Shown in pieces: positions 56,941-64,000 of a DNA stretch of 64,000 nt. The notes under the pieces were generated by a model, which did not search any database, was not told where the DNA came from, and saw nothing but the letters and a program-made list of their open reading frames with translations. The first letter of the stretch is position 1. The number at the start of each line of letters is the position of its first letter. Source of the DNA: Oscillospiraceae bacterium. Its GTDB lineage: Bacteria; Bacillota; Clostridia; Oscillospirales; Oscillospiraceae. A program made the translations under genes and the position numbers. Location: NCBI GenBank assembly GCA_022846075.1, contig AP025582.1, forward strand, positions 992,001 through 1,056,000, given 5' to 3'.

Positions 56941-58068
56941 TTACCGGTAAGCGGCCCGGAGGATGGCCACGGCCTCCTCATCAGTGAGTGGGGCGGGGTC
57001 GTTGAAGAAGAGATAGGGGGCGGTTTCCTTGGCCTCGGCGGCCAGGGCGGGCAGCTCCTCCGGCGTGACGCCGTACTCGCTGAGCCTGACTTCCCCCATC
57101 CCGCACTGATCCATGAGCCGGGAGAGGGCCTTGGGGAAGTGGCCCCGGTTGAGGGCGGTGTCCAGCTTGGCGAAGGCCCCGTCGCAGGCGTGGCGGTCGG
57201 CGAAGTGCTGGTAGTAGGGGAGGGCCAGGGCCAGGAGCCCCGCCCCGTGGGGAAGGGAGGGGTGGCGGCCCGAAAGAGCGTGCTCCAGGGCGTGGGCGGA
57301 GCAGGAGCGCATCCCCATCCCCGCCAGCACCGCCCCCAGGGAGACCTGTGCCCGGGCCTCCAGGTCGGAGCCCTCCTCCAGAACGGCGGGGAGGCCCTGG
57401 GCCAGCAGCTCCACAGCCTTGAGGGCGTACATCTCGCTCATGGGGTCGCTGTTTTTGTTGATGACGGTCTCAATGGCGTGAAAGAGGGCGTCAAAGCCCT
57501 GGTAGGCGGTCTGCCGCAGGGGCATGGAGAGGGTGAGGGCGGGATCCACCACCGCCAGGACGGGGGCGCCGTCCAGGCGGCCCAGCCCGGCCTTGAGACC
57601 GCTTTCCTCGTCCGTGATGACGGCCCAGGGGCTCACCTCGGCGCCGGAACCGGCGGCGGTGGGGACGGCCACCACGGGCAGGCCGGGCAGGGAGAAGGGC
57701 TTGCGGTCGCCGTAATCCCGCCACTGCCCGCCGTTGGCGCGCAGCAGCCCGGCGGCCTTGGCGGCGTCGATGGAGCTGCCGCCCCCCAGGCCCACCAGAA
57801 AGTCGCACCCCTCCGCCCTGCACTGTTCGGCGGCCTGGGCGGCCTGGGCGGCGGTGGGGTTGGGGGAGACACCGTCAAAGACCGAGGCGGCCACCCCCGC
57901 TTTTTCCAGCTGGGCCAGGGTCTCCGCCAGGGCCTCCCCCCGCTTGACCTGGCCGGGGGAGGTCACCACCAGGGCCCGTTTGCCGGGGAGGGCCTGGCGG
58001 CCCAGCCGCCGGAGCTGCCCCTCGCCAAAGAGAAGCTTAGTGGGGAGATAATGGGTAAAGCCGATCAT
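56941..58068 (-). CDS. Iron-containing alcohol dehydrogenase
   Basis: A 375-residue group III dehydrogenase. The NAD(P) motif is GLGGGSSIDAAKAAGLL; VPTAAGSGAEVSPWAVI and the metal ligands (His in QGFDALFHAIE and in the ALEHALSG and HGAGLLAL stretches) are visible. As the last gene of the cluster beginning at 63450, behind a LuxC-like reductase, it most likely reduces the aldehyde made there to an alcohol (inference). GAGGAGG upstream of its ATG; 12 bases after the ligase gene. Confidence 0.9.
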   Translation of the reverse strand: MIGFTHYLPTKLLFGEGQLRRLGRQALPGKRALVVTSPGQVKRGEALAETLAQLEKAGVAASVFDGVSPNPTAAQAAQAAEQCRAEGCDFLVGLGGGSSIDAAKAAGLLRANGGQWRDYGDRKPFSLPGLPVVAVPTAAGSGAEVSPWAVITDEESGLKAGLGRLDGAPVLAVVDPALTLSMPLRQTAYQGFDALFHAIETVINKNSDPMSEMYALKAVELLAQGLPAVLEEGSDLEARAQVSLGAVLAGMGMRSCSAHALEHALSGRHPSLPHGAGLLALALPYYQHFADRHACDGAFAKLDTALNRGHFPKALSRLMDQCGMGEVRLSEYGVTPEELPALAAEAKETAPYLFFNDPAPLTDEEAVAILRAAYR

Positions 58069-58080
58069 GGGGATACCTCC

Positions 58081-59511
58081 TCAGGGATTGGTTGGCAGGG
58101 CGGTGTAGAGGGTCTTGCCCGCCTCGTTTTTGGGGATGGCGTCCACCGCCGTCACCGAGAAGCCCGAGCGGGCCAGGTGGGTCACGCCGGAGAGGTAGTC
58201 GATGGCCGCCTGGGGCAGCTCCGGGTCGGCGCTGTCGGTGAAGATGGTCATGAGGTCGTCCCGCCCGGTGCAGGCGAACTCCGCCTCCGGGAAGCGGGCG
58301 GAGAGAAGCCGCTCCGACTCGTCCAGGCCCACCCGGTTGCCGAAGAGCTTGATGAACCGTTTTTTCCGGCCCACGATGTAATAGTAGCCGTCGGGGTCCC
58401 GCCGGGCCATGTCGCCGGTGTGGAGGACCCCCTGCCAGTCGTCGCCCCGGGCCAGGTCGGCGGCACAGGCCGCGTAGCCCATGGTGACGTTGGGGCCGTG
58501 GTAGATGAGCTCTCCCACCTCCCCCTCAGGGACCGGGGCGCCGCTGTCGTCGGTGAGGCGGAAGGAGCCGCCGGGGATGGGGATGCCCATGCTGCCCACC
58601 TTGCTCAAGGCGTTCTGATAGGGCAGATAGCCCATCCGGGCGGTGGCCTCGCACTGGCCGTACATGACGTAGAACCGGCGGCCGGTGTCGGCGCACCACT
58701 GGGCGAAGACCTGATGGAGCTCCTCGGGGAGCTTGCCCCCGGCCTGGGTCATGTACCGCAGGGAGGGCAGGTCCATGCCGGTGAGCCGCAGCCGGTGGAA
58801 CATCTTATAGGTGTAGGGCACCCCGGCCAGGGAGGTGGCCTTCTCCTTCAGGAAGAACCGCCAGAAGTCCCCCTCCAGCACGCCGTGGGTGGTGAGGAGG
58901 ATGGCGGCCCCCACCAGGGCGTGGCTCTGGACGATGGACAGGCCGTAGGTGTAGTTCATGGGCAGGGTGGTGATGGGCCGCTCGGTGTCGGTGAGCTCCA
59001 GGTATTCGGCGATGGAGCGGGCGTTGGCCTCGATATTGGCCCGGCTCTGCCGCACCAGTTTGGGACTCCCGGTGGAGCCGGAGGTGGTGAGGAGGACGGC
59101 CAGGTCAGGGTGGAGAGCGGGGGAGACCGCCCCGGTCCGCCGCAGGAGGGCGCAGCCGTACTCGGCCAGCATGCAATCCATGGGGCCCAGGCTGTCCCGG
59201 CTCTCCTGGGGAACGTCGCCGGGCAGAAAGACCCAGGCGGGGGAGTAAGCCGCCGCCAGCTCGGCCAGCAGGGCGGGGTCGATGTGGGCGTCCAGCAGGA
59301 CGGGCACCGCCCCCAGCCGGAGGCAGGAGAGGTAGGCCAGCAGGACGCCGGGGGTGTTCTCGCACAGGAGGAAGCCCAGGCTCCGGCCCTCCGCCCCGGC
59401 GGCAAAGCGGGCGGCGAAGGCGTCCAGGTCGCCGTAGGTGAGGGTGAGGCCGGTGTCGGAAACGCACAGGGTACGCCCGGCCCAGCCGGGTTCGGCGGTA
59501 AAGAGCGCCAT
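58081..59511 (-). CDS. AMP-binding acyl ligase (fatty acyl-CoA/ACP ligase-like)
   Basis: A 476-residue adenylate-forming enzyme. LTTSGSTGSPKLVRQS (P-loop-like A3 motif), YGQCEATARMGYLP (A5), GELIYHGPNVTMGYA and LHTGDMARRDPDGYYYIVGRKKRFIKLFGNRVGLDESE (A7-A8) and the catalytic C-terminal Lys (IPKNEAGKTLY) are all seen. It activates a carboxylic acid with ATP for transfer to CoA or to the ACP of the cluster. The N-terminus is short for the family. AGGAGGGATCC precedes the start. Confidence 0.88.
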   Translation of the reverse strand: MALFTAEPGWAGRTLCVSDTGLTLTYGDLDAFAARFAAGAEGRSLGFLLCENTPGVLLAYLSCLRLGAVPVLLDAHIDPALLAELAAAYSPAWVFLPGDVPQESRDSLGPMDCMLAEYGCALLRRTGAVSPALHPDLAVLLTTSGSTGSPKLVRQSRANIEANARSIAEYLELTDTERPITTLPMNYTYGLSIVQSHALVGAAILLTTHGVLEGDFWRFFLKEKATSLAGVPYTYKMFHRLRLTGMDLPSLRYMTQAGGKLPEELHQVFAQWCADTGRRFYVMYGQCEATARMGYLPYQNALSKVGSMGIPIPGGSFRLTDDSGAPVPEGEVGELIYHGPNVTMGYAACAADLARGDDWQGVLHTGDMARRDPDGYYYIVGRKKRFIKLFGNRVGLDESERLLSARFPEAEFACTGRDDLMTIFTDSADPELPQAAIDYLSGVTHLARSGFSVTAVDAIPKNEAGKTLYTALPTNP

Positions 59512-59525
59512 AAGGATCCCTCCTG

Positions 59526-60713
59526 TTAACAGTTGATGACCCGGGACAGGGCTGTGATCAGGTCCTTCCCGTCCCAGGTGAGGTCGAATTCCATGGCCTG
59601 GCCTACGTTTACCACCCGGTCCACGCCGGGGAGGGCCAGGCGGGCGATGACCCCGGCGGCCTCCCGGGGCGGGATGCCGGCCACCGTGAGGGTCTGGGTC
59701 CGCTGGGTGACGAAGGGGGCCATGTCCTCCAGGGCGTCGATCTCACGCTCCAGGAAGGCGCCGAAGGCCAGATGGCACCGGTCCAGGTCCACCCCGTCCG
59801 ACTGCAGGGGCAGGCGGTAGAGGAGGTTCCCCGCCCGGCGGACCGGGCCCAGGCCGGGCTGGGTCATGGCCAGCTCACAGAGGGCCTCGTACTTCCGGGC
59901 CGCCTTGTAGGGGGTGAGGTCATAGGCCTGGGCCGCCTTCCGCTCCAGGGCCGCCCAAAAGCGCTCCCTGGCGGCGGCCCCGTCGGGCAGGTCCTTGCGC
60001 CACAGCACCAGCTTGGGGCTGGAGCAGGCGTTCTGGTCCATGAGATAGGTGTCGTTATAGAATCGGTGGGCCAGCAGGTCCAGGTCGGCCTGAGACAGGT
60101 TGGCCACATGGGCCTCGCTCATGAGGCACAGGGACCACCGGTCGGGAAAGACCAGCTCCACCGCCCCCGGCTTCATGGGAAACCTCCGCATGGCCTCCAC
60201 CGTGGCGTCCCCGCCCCAGACCACCTTGCCGTCCGCCTCCATGAGGTAGGCGGCGGTGCGGTCCTCCTCCTCCCGGGGGTAGGAGACAAGGCCGGTGCGG
60301 GCCCTCAGCCCGGCGTGTTCCGGGCGGGAGAGGACCTGGTCCAGAAGGGCGCAGAACAGCCGTCCCCGCTCCTCCAGCCGGGAGGACATGCGCAGGAGGT
60401 TGGCGCAGCCGGAGAGCATGCCCACGGCCAGGGAGTAGGCAAAGAGAAGGGGCACGTTGGCGGGGGGCACGTGGAAGAGAAGCCCCCGGCCCACCCGGAG
60501 AGCTCCCTCATACCGCTTTTTCAGCTCCTCCATTCGGGAGCGGCGGCACCAGAAGGCGAAGGAGGCCGCCTCCGTGTCCCCTGCCAGGGGGGAGGAGCGG
60601 AGGGCGAAAGAGAAGTGGTCGAAAAAGTCCAGGACCCGGGGATCAAAGACCTCCCAGGCCTCGGCTTTGGGGCAGGCCGTTCCGGCCAGCACCGTGAGCA
60701 TATCAGCCGCCAT
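59526..60713 (-). CDS. LuxC-like acyl-CoA/acyl-protein reductase
   Basis: A 395-residue LuxC-family protein of the aldehyde dehydrogenase superfamily. LLFHVPPANVPLLFAYSLAVGMLSGCANLLRMSS resembles the LuxC cofactor region; the likely catalytic Cys lies in YLMDQNACSSPKLVLW. LuxC reduces an acyl group held as a thioester to an aldehyde with NADPH. Its start overlaps the LuxE-like gene by 11 bases, as reductase and synthetase act together in the lux fatty-acid reductase. No luxAB luciferase is present. Confidence 0.86.
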   Translation of the reverse strand: MAADMLTVLAGTACPKAEAWEVFDPRVLDFFDHFSFALRSSPLAGDTEAASFAFWCRRSRMEELKKRYEGALRVGRGLLFHVPPANVPLLFAYSLAVGMLSGCANLLRMSSRLEERGRLFCALLDQVLSRPEHAGLRARTGLVSYPREEEDRTAAYLMEADGKVVWGGDATVEAMRRFPMKPGAVELVFPDRWSLCLMSEAHVANLSQADLDLLAHRFYNDTYLMDQNACSSPKLVLWRKDLPDGAAARERFWAALERKAAQAYDLTPYKAARKYEALCELAMTQPGLGPVRRAGNLLYRLPLQSDGVDLDRCHLAFGAFLEREIDALEDMAPFVTQRTQTLTVAGIPPREAAGVIARLALPGVDRVVNVGQAMEFDLTWDGKDLITALSRVINC

Positions 60714-61773
60714 AGGTATCGCTGCACCCCCTTACTTCCGCTTTCGGGATTCGGCCCGTGATGGTGAAATACTTGCCCTTCCAGCCGCAGGGGCAGTCGT
60801 CCTCCCCCAGCAGGACGCCCACGTCCTCGGTGAGGAGGGCGTGGCCGGGGTAGGACTTGGGCAGGAGGGACAAAACCTCGATGACCCCCGGCTCCCCCAC
60901 GGCGCAGACGCCGTGGTCGGCGGGGCGGCGGATGAGGATGTCGGAGTAAGAGCTGGCGTGGAGGTGGCCCTCGGGGCACTCCAGATAGACGCAGCCGGTC
61001 TGCTCTGCCATACCGTAGTAGTCCACCACCCGCCGGATGCCCGCCACGTCCCGGAGGACCTGCTTGAACTCGGCGGGGGAGACCGCCTCATTGCTGAGCT
61101 TTTTCCAGCCGCCGCCGTGGACCAGGACGCTGTCCCCAAAGTCCAAACGCAGGCCCTTTTCCCGCAGGGCTTGGCAGAAGTGCTTCCAGATCATGAAGGT
61201 AAAGCCGAAGAGGAGGATCTTCCGGCCCTTGTACTCCTCCAGGAAGGACTCCACCGCCTCCACGTCCAGCTCCATATCGTCGTTCAGGGCGTAGCGCATG
61301 GGGGAGCCGAAGATGGAGAAGCCCAGGATGCCCGCCCCCCGGGCGGAAAACATGGCCCGGTCCCGGAGGACCTTTTTGGAGTCGATGATGAGCAGGGGGA
61401 GCCGCTCCGGTCCCACCAGCTGGGAGACGATGCGGAACAGGGTTTTCTGCTGGTTGGCCGAGGTGCCGGCGTCCAGGTGGATTTTGGACACCCGCTGCCC
61501 CGTGGTTCCGGAGGAGGTGACGGTTTTGAAGATCTGTTCCTCGGGGATGCTCCGCAGCTCCAGGTCCTTGAAAGCGGACACGGGGAGGAAGGGCACCTCC
61601 TCAGGGGAGAGGGGGCCCTCCGGCGTCCCCAGCACGTCCAGCAGGGCGGCGTAGGGGGGGCAGTGGGAGCGGTGGTGGGCGGTGAGTTCGGTGAGCCCCT
61701 CGGAGAAAAGGGCCCGTTTTTCCGGGCGGGCCAGGCCAAAGGGGTCCTTGGCCAGCAGGGCGTCATAGTCCAT
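60703..61773 (-). CDS. LuxE-like acyl-protein synthetase
   Basis: A 356-residue protein of the LuxE / acyl-protein synthetase family, ATP-grasping ligases distantly like the AMP-binding group. FKTVTSSGTTGQRVSKIHLD is the nucleotide loop. LVHGGGWKKLSNEAVSPAEFKQVLRDVAG, DYYGMAEQTGCVYLECPEGHLH and PCGWKGKYFTITGRIPKAEVRGC are characteristic. In bioluminescent bacteria LuxE activates the fatty acid and hands it to LuxC. It overlaps both neighbours (11 bases each). Confidence 0.88.
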   Translation of the reverse strand: MDYDALLAKDPFGLARPEKRALFSEGLTELTAHHRSHCPPYAALLDVLGTPEGPLSPEEVPFLPVSAFKDLELRSIPEEQIFKTVTSSGTTGQRVSKIHLDAGTSANQQKTLFRIVSQLVGPERLPLLIIDSKKVLRDRAMFSARGAGILGFSIFGSPMRYALNDDMELDVEAVESFLEEYKGRKILLFGFTFMIWKHFCQALREKGLRLDFGDSVLVHGGGWKKLSNEAVSPAEFKQVLRDVAGIRRVVDYYGMAEQTGCVYLECPEGHLHASSYSDILIRRPADHGVCAVGEPGVIEVLSLLPKSYPGHALLTEDVGVLLGEDDCPCGWKGKYFTITGRIPKAEVRGCSDTYGG

Positions 61774-62416
61774 AAAAATCTTTCACCTCCTGGGTCAGAA
61801 TGTAGGGGTCCTTGTGGCCGGGATAGATCCAAAGGCCGGGCTCCAGCGCGGCCAGCCAGGGCTTGGCCACACGCTCGTAGGTCTCGGTGTCCCCGCCGGG
61901 GAGCCGGGTGATGACCGCCTCCCCGGGGATGAGGTAGTCGCCGGAGAAGAGGATGTCCCCGTCCCAGCGGATACAAATACTGCCCGGCGTATGGCCGGGC
62001 AGGGGGGTGAGCCGGAGGGTGTGCCCCTGCCAGGTCATGGTGTATTCGTCCTCAAAGGTCTGGTCCGCCGGGGCGCAGACGAAGGGGGGATAGTGGGCCC
62101 CGGGCTTGCCCTTAAAGGTGAGGTAGACCTCCATCATGGCGGACATGTTGAGGTGCTTGTTCCGCAGTCCGGCGTCGCAGGCCCCGGAACAGAGCACGGG
62201 GGCGTCGGGATACTTGCGGCGCAGGGTCTCTAGGCCCAGCATGTGGTCACAGTGCTCGTGGGTGAGCAGGATCCACTCTGGGACAAGACCCCGCTCCTCC
62301 AGAAGAGAAGCGGGGCCTTGGGGATGACAGGGGTCGATGACCACCGCTCTGTCCCCCTCGGCGCAGACGTAGCAGTTGCCCTCGGCCAGGGGATCGGTCC
62401 AGCGCAGGATGTCCAT
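61763..62416 (-). CDS. Metallo-beta-lactamase-fold hydrolase
   Basis: A 217-residue zinc hydrolase with THEHCDHM (HxHxDH), a second His in PLPGHTPGSICI, Asp in FSGDYLIPG and a last His in YPGHKDPY: the set of glyoxalase-II-like enzymes. In the cluster it could release acids from thioesters, the part played by LuxD in the lux operon (inference). Five bases after the ACP stop. Confidence 0.85.
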   Translation of the reverse strand: MDILRWTDPLAEGNCYVCAEGDRAVVIDPCHPQGPASLLEERGLVPEWILLTHEHCDHMLGLETLRRKYPDAPVLCSGACDAGLRNKHLNMSAMMEVYLTFKGKPGAHYPPFVCAPADQTFEDEYTMTWQGHTLRLTPLPGHTPGSICIRWDGDILFSGDYLIPGEAVITRLPGGDTETYERVAKPWLAALEPGLWIYPGHKDPYILTQEVKDFYGL

Positions 62417-62421
62417 GGGGA

Positions 62422-62658
62422 TCAGAGCTCCACGCCGTACTTGGCCAGGATGGTCTTGCCCTTCTCATAGGAAGAAAAGTCCAGCACGTCCAGGGTGGAC
62501 AGGCTGATCTTGAACATCTCCTCCAGGGCGCTCATGAATTCCATATGGCCCACGCTGTCCCAGGCGGGGATGCCCCGGTAGGTGATGGTGGGCAGGTCCT
62601 CGGCCTTCACCCGGAAGCTTTCCATAAAGAGCTTGTCGTATTTCTCCAGATTGGTCAT
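62422..62658 (-). CDS. Acyl carrier protein
   Basis: A 78-residue carrier protein. Phosphopantetheine site Ser in AWDSVGHMEFMSALEEMFKISLS. It is a dedicated copy, not the fatty-acid AcpP: DSVGH replaces the usual DSLD, and the surrounding YRGIPAWDSV pattern is that of specialised-pathway ACPs. Sits between the FabZ fusion and the hydrolase. GAGGAGG upstream. Confidence 0.9.
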   Translation of the reverse strand: MTNLEKYDKLFMESFRVKAEDLPTITYRGIPAWDSVGHMEFMSALEEMFKISLSTLDVLDFSSYEKGKTILAKYGVEL

Positions 62659-62727
62659 TGGGGTGTTCCTCCTCAGTTCTGTTCTAAATATACCAAAGGG
62701 AGGGAAAACCTCCCGGATGGGTCGGGA

Positions 62728-63450
62728 TCAGCGCATGGCCAGGGTGACCTCGGCCTCGGCGCACAGATTGCCCTCCACAAAGGCCCGGCCCTTGCAGATG
62801 GCCATGCCGAATTCGGCGCGTTCACTCAAAAGACTGGCGTGGAGCTCCACGGTGTCCCCAGGGGAGATGGGGCGGCGGAAAAAGACCTTCTCCGCCCCGG
62901 CGAAGAGGGGGGCCTTCCCGGCGTAGCGGTCCAGGGAGAGAACGATCAGGTCGGCGCACTGGGCCATGGCCTCCAGGGAATAGACACCGGGCAGCACGGG
63001 CCGGCCGGGGAAGTGGCCCTGAAAGATATCCCATTTGGGATCTATGTAGAGGGAAGCCACCGCCTCGCTGCCGGGGACCAGGCGGCTGACCGTGTCGATG
63101 AGGAGCATGGGGGAGCGGTGGGGGAGGACGGTCAGCACCTCCTCGTGGGTCAGGCTCTTGGCCTCCCCGCCGAAAACCAGTTCCTTGAGTTTTTCCTGGG
63201 CGGGGATGAAGTCCAGGTCCCCCGCCAGGGGTACCTGCCGGGCCTCGGGGACCGCCAGGCCGGAGACGTTGGTGCACCGGTTGGTGCAGCCGTTGGCGAT
63301 GAGGGCGGCGGCGTAGGGCACTCCGTCCTCGGCGGGGACAAATTCCATCTCCGGCAGGGCCGCCTCCAGCCGTTTTACCAGCTTGACCCGGTCATACCGG
63401 GGATTGCAGCCGCCGCAGTAGCGCACACCGACCTGGGGCTTGTCGCTCAT
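62728..63450 (-). CDS. Fusion of a CGGC/Cys-rich domain with a FabZ-type 3-hydroxyacyl-ACP dehydratase
   Basis: A 240-residue protein. Residues 1-75: VGVRYCGGCNPRYDRVKLV and ANGCTNRCTN, four Cys (12, 15, 55, 59), a likely metal- or cluster-binding CGGC-type domain. Residues 100-240: a FabZ hot-dog fold with LPHRSPMLLIDTV, GHFPGRPVLPGVYSLEAMAQ (His 146, Glu 160 catalytic), KVFFRRPISPGDTV. It would dehydrate a hydroxyacyl-ACP. The first gene of the cluster. Start MSDKPQ at 63450 chosen; an ATG six codons earlier is possible. Confidence 0.85.
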   Translation of the reverse strand: MSDKPQVGVRYCGGCNPRYDRVKLVKRLEAALPEMEFVPAEDGVPYAAALIANGCTNRCTNVSGLAVPEARQVPLAGDLDFIPAQEKLKELVFGGEAKSLTHEEVLTVLPHRSPMLLIDTVSRLVPGSEAVASLYIDPKWDIFQGHFPGRPVLPGVYSLEAMAQCADLIVLSLDRYAGKAPLFAGAEKVFFRRPISPGDTVELHASLLSERAEFGMAICKGRAFVEGNLCAEAEVTLAMR

Positions 63451-63655
63451 TCTCTGAACACCTGCCATACTTAAAAGAGTTTATACCTGTTCCAAATAAC
63501 CATGCGAAGCGCCGCTTGGATGGAGATCTGAAATCAGGCAAAATAGCCGCTATGCGGCTATTTTATCATGCCCTCCGCCAGATGTCCAGCCCTTTCCGGG
63601 GGTGTTTTTCCGAGGCCTGTTCCGAGGTGCGAAAGAAAAAAGGCGAAAAAATATC
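63451..63655. other. Gene-free stretch with hairpin between divergent operons
   Basis: A hairpin AAAATAGCCGC-TAT-GCGGCTATTTT lies at 63539-63564. A possible promoter for the lux-like cluster on the minus strand is a weak TTGGAA / TAAGTA pair near 63475-63500. No gene found. Confidence 0.5.
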
Positions 63656-63710
63656 TTGACAGCTTTGGCAGGATGTGGTACCTTCATATTGAAGTTAGCG
63701 CTAGCTAACT
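63656..63710 (+). promoter_or_regulatory. Promoter and iron-box-like operator 1
   Basis: TTGACA (63656-63661), 17 bp, TACCTT (63679-63684). Just downstream is AGTTAGC-GCTA-GCTAACT (63693-63710), perfect 7-bp arms, similar to DtxR/IdeR-type iron boxes. Confidence 0.65.
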
Positions 63711-63734
63711 ATTGAGCTGGGGGAAAAGCAGACT

Positions 63735-63785
63735 ATGAACTGTCAAAGCCCCGTTCTTTTTTGCAAAAAGGTTAGCTGGAGCTAA
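63735..63785 (+). CDS. Possible 16-residue leader ORF
   Basis: ATG at 63735, product MNCQSPVLFCKKVSWS, between the two operators; its stop lies within operator 2. Only a weak ribosome site (GGGGGAAAAG, 10 bases away). It may be chance. Confidence 0.22.
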   Translation: MNCQSPVLFCKKVSWS

Positions 63786-63786
63786 C
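63771..63786 (+). promoter_or_regulatory. Iron-box-like operator 2
   Basis: GTTAGC-TGGA-GCTAAC: same arms and same 4-base spacing as operator 1, and just upstream of the ribosome site of the DUF3793 gene. Confidence 0.6.
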
Positions 63787-63802
63787 TACTTGGAGGTGGC
63801 CA

Positions 63803-64000
63803 ATGGATTCCCGGAGATTTGAGCAGACGGTGGTGTGGCACTGTGCCCCCGCGCTGGCGGGGCTGAAACCCGCCTGTTTGATGTCCCTTTCGGCGGAGGA
63901 GTTCCCGGAGCTGCCCCGCCTGGCCGGGCAGTATAACGCCATGATGGGCGAGGGAGGGCCCAGGTTCCTGGTGTTGTGCCGCTGCCGCCGCGGGGCGCTG
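63803..64000 (+). CDS. DUF3793 family protein (5' part; cut by window edge)
   Basis: Starts at ATG 63803 behind GGAGGTGG and is open to the right edge (66 codons seen). MDSRRFEQTVVWHCAPALAGLKPACLMSLSAEEFPELPRLAGQYNAMMGEGGPRFLVLCRCRRGAL follows the DUF3793 beginning (HCAPxLAGxKPAxL). In related genomes such genes lie beside ferrous-iron (Feo) or flavodoxin genes, which fits the iron-box-like operators upstream. Confidence 0.8.
   Translation, partial: MDSRRFEQTVVWHCAPALAGLKPACLMSLSAEEFPELPRLAGQYNAMMGEGGPRFLVLCRCRRGAL

Noticed and set aside
57139-59529. A 796-codon plus-strand frame opposite the ADH and ligase genes
   Set aside because: Antisense artefact; both minus-strand genes have complete catalytic motifs.
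56941-63450. Reading the LuxC/LuxE cluster as a bioluminescence operon
   Set aside because: No luciferase (luxAB) or flavin reductase gene in the window, and an ACP, a FabZ and an alcohol dehydrogenase instead.
1-64000. CRISPR arrays, tRNA or rRNA genes, insertion sequences, prophage
   Set aside because: Looked for regular spaced repeats, tRNA-like cloverleaf ends, transposase motifs and phage structural proteins; none could be supported.

Overview
The window looks like chromosome from a high-G+C, spore-forming gut anaerobe of the Oscillospiraceae (Flavonifractor / Lawsonibacter / Intestinimonas-like). This placement is inferred from base composition, a spoVAC gene, tRNA-sensing T-box leaders, AgrC/GHKL-type signalling, several protein families typical of that group (DUF3793, DUF3842, DUF1385/YqhQ, DUF1653, DUF378) and a dispersed hairpin repeat found three times. 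No rRNA, tRNA, CRISPR array, phage or insertion sequence was recognised. Almost all genes are intact; two are cut by the window edges.

Layout. 1-3.5 kb: a cut exported protein, uridine phosphorylase, an SDR oxidoreductase and L-lactate dehydrogenase. 3.6-6.9 kb: a metal-efflux operon with an ArsR-type repressor and palindromic operator, a free-standing HMA metallochaperone, a SAM methyltransferase and a Zn/Cd P-type ATPase. 7-10.7 kb: an ECF S-component with a structured leader, a lipoprotein, and an overlapping operon of DUF3842, a fused P-loop kinase and a maltose-type O-acetyltransferase. 10.8-17.2 kb: TetR, an MMPL/RND transporter and a large anchored GLUG/coiled-coil exported protein. 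17.2-23.2 kb: glycerol dehydrogenase, then a LysR-flanked operon of a UROD/MtaA-type protein, a cysteine desulfidase-like enzyme and a YkvI-type transporter.

23.3-34 kb: YhcH, a lipoprotein with an OmpR/HisKA two-component system, then the housekeeping run yqhQ-prmC-recA-recX-rimO-pgsA. 34-37.7 kb: small membrane and zinc-ribbon proteins, then a cysteine operon (cysE-cysS) behind a Cys T-box and a second, Cys-rich leader peptide. 37.7-45.8 kb: an A+T-richer SLATT protein, MATE and YeiH transporters, a GGDEF protein, an XRE repressor, an encapsulin with its ferritin-like cargo, and a TetR-controlled MFS pump. 45.9-52.6 kb: cytidine deaminase, a polysaccharide deacetylase-like lipoprotein, trpB2 behind a Trp T-box, spoVAC and a DUF134 regulator.

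52.7-64 kb is the most unusual part. One piece is an Agr-like system in which two overlapping genes each encode a different half of a GHKL histidine kinase, with a LytTR response regulator and a divergent receiver-less LytTR protein. The other is a seven-gene cluster: CGGC-FabZ fusion, ACP, metallo-beta-lactamase-fold hydrolase, LuxE-like, LuxC-like, AMP ligase and iron alcohol dehydrogenase. It resembles the fatty-acid reductase half of bioluminescence without luciferase, and predicts a dedicated acyl-ACP to aldehyde to alcohol pathway. At the right edge an iron-box-controlled DUF3793 gene begins.
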